Source: Karalla daura (Eukaryota; Chordata; Actinopteri; Chaetodontiformes; Leiognathidae). From it: a DNA stretch of 64,000 nucleotides. How positions within the stretch are numbered: position 1 is the first letter of the stretch; the number at the start of each line of letters is the position of its first letter. The stretch spans positions 18,524,419-18,588,418 of the forward strand of contig CM055198.1 in NCBI GenBank assembly GCA_029224185.1, given 5' to 3'. The notes below the pieces were generated by a model. The model had not been told where the DNA came from and ran no database searches. It was given only the letters and a program-made list of their open reading frames with translations. Positions 57,701 through 64,000 of the stretch are shown in pieces. The translations under genes and the position numbers were made by a program.

Positions 57701-58329
57701 ACTGAGAGGAGACACAGGAGCTCCCTGAGGGGAAAGGCGGGGAACAGTGAACTGCAGGTGTTGGTTGAGAGGAGGAGGAAAAGTTTGTTCCAGCACCTGT
57801 AACAAAACTGTCTCACTGTTAACCATGTCTACTGGTTTGCTTGAGCCCGTTTAGTCCTCTGCATCCCACAAAGTGTGTGTTTTTGAACTCCTCGAGACTC
57901 CTCATTAATTACTAGCATCTGACGCAGAGCTGCAGAGATGGCGCCTGGTCGTCCTCTCTGTCCCCCGCTGCTCCATGTGACTGTTGAACTGTTTTTAGCT
58001 GCGCTAGCAGTGAGACTTTATGGATGGCCGGACTCCAGTCTGAAGTGTCCCAAAAAACTGTTTGTCGTAAAACATTTTACGGCCAATCATGCTCCGCAAT
58101 GAATGACGGGCCACGGTAGGGTCGACATTTGTCTCCATCTGTGCTTGTTGGATGGGTGGCCACGATGTTCGCCGCAGATATTCACAGAGCGAGGAGCATA
58201 AATCCTAATGGCTTTAGTGATCCGCCAACTTAAATGCCACGGTCCGGTCAAAGCATGGACTCATCCACCATTCATGATTCCCCAATGATACACCCATGAC
58301 AAAGATACTGACACTATGCAATACAGAAT
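57701..58329. other. unique DNA without recognised features
   Basis: The 58.04-58.26 kb part is CpG-containing and repeat-free (AAACATTTTACGGCCAATC) but has no motif cluster. Confidence 0.55.
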
Positions 58330-58512
58330 CCATTCATTCATTTTTTTAATCTTTTTTTTTCTGTTTAGATTTGTTTTTTTTGCATAAACCCAGATAAAAT
58401 TCACACATGTACAACAAGTATGTGCAAACTCCACAAAGGAAGGCCCTCAGTCTGACCCAGAGTTGAACCCAGGTCCTCTGTGAGAGGACAGTGCCTTCCA
58501 CCAATCCACCAA
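58330..58512 (+). repeat. copy of main dispersed repeat family lacking its centre
   Basis: A CATTCATTCATT head (58331) is followed after a T-rich stretch by ATGTGCAAACTCCACAAAGG (58421), AGGCCCTCAGTCTGACCCAG (58441) and AGTTGAACCCAGGTCCTC (58460). The CA stretch and the GGACTGTGG block are missing. Confidence 0.68.
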
Positions 58513-60017
58513 AACGAGTCAAGTACAACCGCCACAAGCTTAATCAACAAAGACAAACAAGCTTACTTGGGAGGGATTTTTGATTGCCCCCCATGTACTA
58601 AACGTATGCATGAGAAGTTTTAGGTTTGTCCCAATGTATGTGCCAAGTTTCATGACTGAATGACTCAAATATACATGCATGAATCAGTGCCGATGTGCTC
58701 AGAAACTTCTGATGTAGGGACTAGGCATGCAAGTGGTTTTCACGCTGTGAGCCACTGTGTCGCCAGTTCACATCATCATCTTTTCAAAATCTTGCTTTAT
58801 CATCAAATCTCAGCAGAATTACTAGCCCTCTTCATCCTCAGCTGTAAATTCAGCACCAAGTAGAGTTCATGCTTCAGTTGCTCCTAATATTAATATTGTG
58901 AACCTATAATAAGATACTCCATAAAATCTCTATAAAATGTAAGAAACTATGATATGGTTAATGGTTGAAAGTGAAACCAATGAGCTGATGTTTGGCCTAA
59001 AATGACCTTGCAGCCATTCCATAGCTCACAGGATGCTGCCAACACCTGTGCTAATGTCTTAACTGAGTGATCACAGAGAATATGAAAGATGCCGGTGAGT
59101 TTGTATAGTATATAGTTTGTATAGTAAGTATACGGCTGGCATTTTTGCATGTGTCCAATAAAGAGTTCTGAGAAGAGAATAGCATTCTCACTTTGCATCC
59201 TCACACCCATTGCCCACGTGCACGTGTCTCCTGCACTCCCTCATCTCTTCCCCTCCTTCCACCCGAAGCCGTGCAGCGTGGATCTGGTGGGCAGCAGCAG
59301 GGCTTAAGTGTTTCCTGCAGGGCCTGCGGACAGGAGGAACCGCCGCTGGCCCTCAGCCTTCAGGGGTGGAAAGTATGTGTCGTAGGCTGTGCTCCCACCT
59401 CCCACCTCCCAGCCTGGGAACGGAAGCTGGGAGCCGCCAGGGAAAACAAGCAGACAATCAGGTAGGGCCTGAGCCGGGACACAGAAAGAGAGGATAGGAG
59501 GAGGGGGCGGAGCTGGCAGCTACGTCAGGTCCTGAAAGACTCAACCGGAGCTCTAGGAAAAGCATACAGATGTAATGGGCTTTGGGATGGAGGTCTTGTT
59601 TATATGTTTGTGTGAGCATTTCCTCATCCATCAAAGAAAGTGAAAGGATGTGTGTGTTTTCAGAGGAGCCAGCACGCAGCATGTGTGTGTGTGTGTTGGT
59701 GCCTGTACGTGGCACGCGCGCATGGATGCCTGAAACATAATCCGATATTAAAGTTCAGAGGCTGTTTGCACAGTGTGTGTGGGTTACAGTGTGTGTGTGA
59801 GAAAGTCGGGTACTGTGTTTGTGTGTGTGAGTGAGAGTGAGTTTGTGAGTGTGTCCGTGTGTGTTTGGTTAAGGACAGTGGCCAGCAGGGGACAGGGTGG
59901 GTTCAGGGCTGGGGAGAGGGGATGCCTAAAGGGAGGAAGATTGTGGTGTTCAGTTTCCACAAGGGGGGTCCTGTCGGACTGCACGTAACAAAGTGTGTGA
60001 GTGTGGGTGGGGGGCAA

Positions 60018-60020
<3 letters not shown>
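58513..60020. other. unique DNA with imperfect TG stretches
   Basis: TG-rich, GAGA-containing DNA from 59.68 to 59.87 kb. Frames here are short and without domains. Confidence 0.6.

Positions 60021-60113
<93 letters not shown>
60021..60113 (+). repeat. 93-bp (CT)n tract
   Basis: CT dinucleotides with two TTCTC-type interruptions near 60072-60084. Longest polypyrimidine tract in the window, with triplex (H-DNA) potential. Confidence 0.97.
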
Positions 60114-60115
<2 letters not shown>

Positions 60116-60439
60116 AGAGCAGGGAATGAATGAGGACAGTTTTCCCTCTGATGGTATTCTTGAATGGCTTTTGAAAGAGATAAATAAGCAAGAATTCACT
60201 AACTTTTCCAAATTTATCCTGGTTTGTTCTTGTGCCCGTTTAAAGTCCTAATATTAAAAAGTCCCAGTTGATCATTGTTATCAAATTAAAGACAGTCCTA
60301 TCATGTCTTTCATGCACAGCCACTTAAGAGTTTACATTACATTTTGAAAAAGTTATTTAGTCTTGTAGACACTCTTTAATCATAATTAAATTTGTTACTC
60401 CCCCTACGCTAAAGTGATTGACACTTGCCCCTGTACCAC
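60114..60439. other. unique AT-leaning DNA
   Basis: GTTTACATTACATTTTGAAA near 60.33 kb recalls the head of the TTTAGC repeat family but the core is absent. Confidence 0.55.
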
Positions 60440-60690
60440 TGGGATGAGCAGCCTTTGTGTGTTGTCTTTGACCTCGCTTTGTGGTTTAATATCCTGTTTC
60501 ATATCCAAAGTTGTTTGAAAACAATTTTTAATGAGACTGAAATTTCATTCTCGACCTTTGAAACAATAGCAAAGGAACAGCTTTCGATCGTATCACACGG
60601 TCCTCACGGACCAGATGCTGTCCTCTACATGTTGAAGTTGGAATTTTTATTGGCCGTACTAGGATTTCATTTTTGTTAAGACTTTAAGTT
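60440..60690. promoter_or_regulatory. conserved-element-like unique block
   Basis: TTTTTAATGAGACTGAAATT (60526), AGCTTTCGATCGTATCACAC (60580) and TTTTTATTGGCCGTAC (60644). Unique, repeat-free, with a short inverted pair GGTCC...GGACC at ~60600. Confidence 0.27.
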
Positions 60691-60894
60691 CATTTTTGCA
60701 CTTTCATTCTCCCTTTCCCTATTAAGTCTGACTTTTTTTTCTGTTTTTATGGCTGACCTTAAATTCATCTCCCATCAACGAAATTATGCATGCACAGGGC
60801 GGAAGTTGGTTTATCCACTTGTATTTATTATTTTATGTTTTACAAATATATGTAATCAAGTTTTCAAATGGATTTTTAAATGTACTTGGCTTCT

Positions 60895-61260
60895 CCCCTG
60901 AGGCTAATGCTTCTTTGAAGCGTGTACATTACATAAGAATGTCTACGGGTCAGCCACTCCACTCTAATGACTTCGGAAAACCTGTCGACTCTAATATCCC
61001 TCTGCTCTGAGTGAAGACACAGACACTGGGCAGAAAACAGGCTGTGAAAATGACACATATTACAAACACTATAGAAAACGAGAGGTGCAGCTTTGTCCTT
61101 TCCTCTGTAACACAAACCTGCTGCCGTGTCATTAGCCTGAGGTGGCCCAAAGAAGCTGAACATGCTTGGGGGCTCTTTATGGCTACATTGGACCATAAAT
61201 CTGTCACTTGCTTCCTCCCAGCAGTGATGCTGCGTTTCAGACCATATTGAATGCTGTTCA
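60895..61260. promoter_or_regulatory. conserved-element-like unique block
   Basis: GAGGCTAATGCTTC (60900), ACTCTAATGACTTCGG (60960) and GTCATTAGCCTGAGG (61128) supply three TAATG/ATTAG cores. No simple repeat over ~360 bp, the longest such block in the right part of the window. Frames on both strands across it lack domains. Confidence 0.3.
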
Positions 61261-62371
61261 ATTGCCAGAAATCTGTGTTTTTAAGAAAAAATCTTGCAAG
61301 TAAATCAGCAGTTTATGATCCACGATGGAGTGGTGATAAGTGATTTAAGCAGACGCGACTTCACTTTCCCACCTTGGGTCAACCACTCTACACCTGTTGC
61401 CATGAGTGACCATAGTCAGGCTAAAAGGTTACGACTGGTTTGGATCATTTACTCACTCCAGGTTGATTTCAGAGCAAAGTTGGTGAAGTTCACTGAAATC
61501 GGGGCAATGTTTCAAACTGCGTTACAGTGTTTGACAGCTTCTTTCCCCTTCCTGCCTTGTACAAACAATGTGGAAACAAGTGAATCACATGAAGCAATAA
61601 ACCAGTGATACAGGCTTATGCACACTTGGGTGTTTTGTTGTCTTTCCAGTCACTTTCTTTGCCATTATTACGCGACCTGAATGATTTAAACCATTTGTGC
61701 TCACGGCGAAACTGACCCGCATGGTTGCCTTTCTGTCTGTGTTTGGTACGTGCTCCATTGACTGTCCCGGGTTCACAGTGGGACGCCTGTGATTGAAGCC
61801 GAGTTGAGAGAGGGGACAGGAGGAGGGGATGGGGGGGTGTGGACGTGACATCCCCAGCTGGCCTGTGACATCATTCCAATGGGGACAGGAAGTAAGGGAG
61901 TTGAGAGGGTAGGGTACAGTGGGTGACATCAGGACTCTGTCTGAGTCTCTTGGTTATCCAGCTGGGTAAACTAGACAGGGAGAGGCCCCCCAATCCCACC
62001 CACCCACCCATCCACCCACAGCTCCATCTCCAGGCTTTGTCTCTGGCCCTTCACCCCATCTTGGACCATCCAATTACTGTGTCCAGACACTAACCTACCG
62101 TCTCTGACTCATACACATATAATGCCATGTGTTTCCTCATGCAGTCTCCCCTTTATCCAGCTCTCTTTTATGTGTGTGTGTTTGTGTATTTATGTTAGAG
62201 TGTGTGTCTGCTCCTCATCCGCTCACACTGACCATGCGCCTCCACTGAATGTGATCAAACAGACCCCTGCTGGTTCACACATAGACAAACACATATACAG
62301 TACATATCCTTATGATGAAGTTTGTCGTTCTCTTTCCAAGGACAGAGCAAGTCCACATGTCCACTGAATAC
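61261..62371. other. unique DNA without recognised features
   Basis: C-rich (CCCACCCACCCA) stretch near 62.0 kb and a short TG-rich stretch near 62.17 kb. Confidence 0.6.
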
Positions 62372-62395
62372 CTGACGTCTCCAGGAGGACGTCAG
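62372..62395. promoter_or_regulatory. inverted pair of CRE-like half sites
   Basis: CTGACGTC (62372-62379) and GACGTCAG (62388-62395) are exact reverse complements separated by 8 bases. Each contains GACGTC. Confidence 0.35.
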
Positions 62396-62751
62396 ACAAA
62401 ATCAGTTTGGTCCCAATTTGTCACTGCAGTGATATATAATGGATTTTTGAGACACCGTTCCAAAATTTGGATTCATGACAACACACTTTCAGTGTGCCTT
62501 AATAAATTTGGCAAATTGGATTTAAAGATTTCTCCAAATTTGGGAATCATAACAAATTAGGTTTGTCTGCTCTGTAAGAAATTACATTTCAAGAGGTTGT
62601 CGTATCTTATTATGATGAGGATACATTTTCAGGCTGTTTTATTTGAAAAACAAGTCTGTTGAGTTTGGGCTTTAAAGAATAACAGTGGAGATTAATTGCA
62701 CTTTGCAATTTGTGGCTTTGTGCATTAACAGTGTCATGTGTCATACATAAG

Positions 62752-62796
62752 GTGAAAGCAGAGAGTACACCCTCAAAAGGTCACCAGTCCAAGACA

Positions 62797-62837
<41 letters not shown>

Positions 62838-63045
62838 TCACTCTCACATCTAAGGCAATTTAGGGTGTCTAATTAACCTGATCACACGTGTTTTTGGACT
62901 GTGGGTGGGAACTAGAATACCCGGAGAAAACCCTCATACACACTGGGAGAACTCTACATAGAGAGGCCCTCAGCCCAACCAGTGTGGGTTGATCCCATCA
63001 CTGTATTCCCACTCTGAGGGGACAGTCCTAACCGTGCATCCAGTG
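62752..63045 (+). repeat. near-complete copy of main dispersed repeat family
   Basis: Landmarks: AGAGTACACCCTCAAAAGG (62762), GGTCACCAGTCCAAGACAGG (62779), a long CA tract, CAATTTAGGGTGTCTAATTA (62857), ACGTGTTTTTGGACTGTGGG (62886), AACTAGAATACCCGGAGAAA, ACTGGGAGAACTC, and GACAGTCCTAACCG. This is the best preserved copy in the window. Confidence 0.82.
62799..62835 (+). repeat. (CA)n microsatellite inside the dispersed repeat
   Basis: Pure CA tract at the position where other copies have a short, mixed CA stretch. Confidence 0.97.
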
Positions 63046-63363
63046 TGTGTGGCGTGGGGATTAATCCCTTATCAAATTCCCCAGTGGTGACACAGGAAGG
63101 CTGGGTGCAGTCCAGTCCAAGCAAAAAAAAGTACAGCAATTTTCAGTCAGTTAGCAGCTCATAGTCACAAAAGAAAGTGTTGGATAAATGAAATTTACGT
63201 GGAAAATAACAACAGTCACACAAAAGGGTGATTTAATAGAGAAAAGGCACCATTCAGTGTGTTGTGCTCTAGTCTAAGATGTTTACAAGATAAGTTGTCA
63301 GCAGATGAATGAACACATCTTTTCATGCTGAGACCTCAGTGTAGTGAATCATCATTCCATTGT

Positions 63364-63365
<2 letters not shown>
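63046..63365. other. unique DNA without recognised features
   Basis: Nothing recognised. Confidence 0.55.

Positions 63366-63405
<40 letters not shown>
63366..63405 (+). repeat. (TG)n microsatellite
   Basis: Pure TG tract. Confidence 0.97.
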
Positions 63406-63407
<2 letters not shown>

Positions 63408-63519
63408 TGCTGAATTGAATGAAACAATGAACCCAAGAATCTTCATTTCTCTCCCATTTTGCAACAGAGGTAGGCAGATTGATCTCATCGAGTACACAGA
63501 TGTCATCTCTCTCTCGCGT

Positions 63520-63541
63520 GCACACACACACACGCACACTC
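63520..63541 (+). repeat. (CA)n microsatellite
   Basis: Short CA tract with one GCAC, 115 bp from the TG tract of the complementary sequence. Confidence 0.9.
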
Positions 63542-63829
63542 AGCCCAACACACACTATTGTGTAAGTGCATTTATGACTACAGAGCGAGAGAGATTGTGA
63601 GTGAACGGGCTGCCAGTCACACTGAGTGGTTGGCCGTTGGTTTGCACATCTCCGCTTTGAATGTGAAACACATGTTAATATGTGGGTGGGAGTCAAGAGA
63701 ATAGAGGAGAGGGTATCCATGTCTCAATATGAAAACGCCCTGTCTGTCCATCTGCAGGAACATTTAATAAGACTTGCACACCAGCAGACCTTTTTTCCAT
63801 CCCCTCTCTCCCTCTCTCTTCATCTCCCT

Positions 63830-63990
63830 CAACGTTGCGCGTTCCTTATCTTTGAACTTCGAGCTGCGATCCTATTCTATGCAAATTACGTTTGCTGGAA
63901 GGTGCGTCCCGGAGCAGTTGCGAATGTTTGCGCCTGTGTAGTGTTTCGCTCTTTGCCATTCTCGCCATGTTTGTTTAGGTGTGTAAATGT
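63830..63990. promoter_or_regulatory. octamer-containing unique block at right edge
   Basis: Contains the POU octamer ATGCAAAT (63879-63886), overlapped by ATTACG, in a CpG-containing unique stretch. It runs close to the window end. Confidence 0.25.
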
Positions 63991-64000
63991 TTGTGCAGTG

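Noticed and set aside
1..64000. CRISPR arrays, bacterial operons, phage genes
   Set aside because: No spacer-repeat pattern and no prokaryotic gene organisation; tandem repeats here are microsatellites and one dispersed-repeat array.
1..64000. tRNA, rRNA, or known microRNA genes
   Set aside because: No cloverleaf or conserved mature microRNA sequence was recognised by eye; a covariance-model search would be needed to exclude diverged ones.

Overview
This window looks like non-coding DNA of a teleost fish, or a close relative, from a gene desert, large introns or both. The evidence is indirect. About 35 (CA)n/(TG)n tracts occur in 64 kb. There are several CT/GA tracts and long homopolymers. 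Three families of degenerate interspersed repeats of a kind that I associate with ray-finned fish genomes are present. There are no prokaryotic gene arrays, no tRNA or rRNA gene and no CRISPR. No open frame carries a protein domain that I can recognise. The longest frames are low-complexity (His-Thr or Cys-Val repeats from CA/TG tracts, Pro/Ser runs from CT tracts) or about as long as chance predicts.

Layout. 0-5 kb: a possible exon at the left edge, a cluster of RFX/CCAAT/CRE-like sites near 0.5 kb, repeat fragments, a candidate minus-strand TATA promoter with a non-coding first exon (3.25-3.51 kb), and a head-to-tail array of four diverged ~260-bp repeat units (3.77-4.89 kb). 5-12.5 kb: a repeat split by a retroelement-like tail, a degenerate telomere-like CCCTAA block (7.8-8.0 kb), conserved-element-like DNA near 8.2-8.7 kb and another repeat copy. 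12.5-22 kb: mostly featureless DNA with CA/TG tracts, a strong splice acceptor before a Gly-codon-rich stretch (12.97 kb) and a 34-base G run (19.8 kb). 22-34 kb: purine-rich and CT-rich DNA and a dense TG cluster (28.1-29.0 kb). 34-49 kb: a repeat tail, a hybrid AT/TG tract (38.0 kb), a perfect 12-bp-stem hairpin (41.9 kb), an exon-like or conserved-element-like segment (42.75-43.13 kb) and several unique blocks. 49-64 kb: a repeat interrupted by a ~480-bp insertion (51.5-52.3 kb), further repeat copies, a run of unique regulatory-looking blocks (52.6, 56.6-57.7, 60.4-61.3 kb) and a 93-bp CT tract.

Interpretation. The pattern of many unique, homeodomain- or octamer-motif-containing islands between simple repeats would fit the neighbourhood of a developmental regulator gene. 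That is inference: conservation cannot be judged from one sequence. I found no self-evident new gene system. The strongest leads are the minus-strand promoter/first-exon candidate, the tandem array, the nested insertions, the hairpin and the unique islands.
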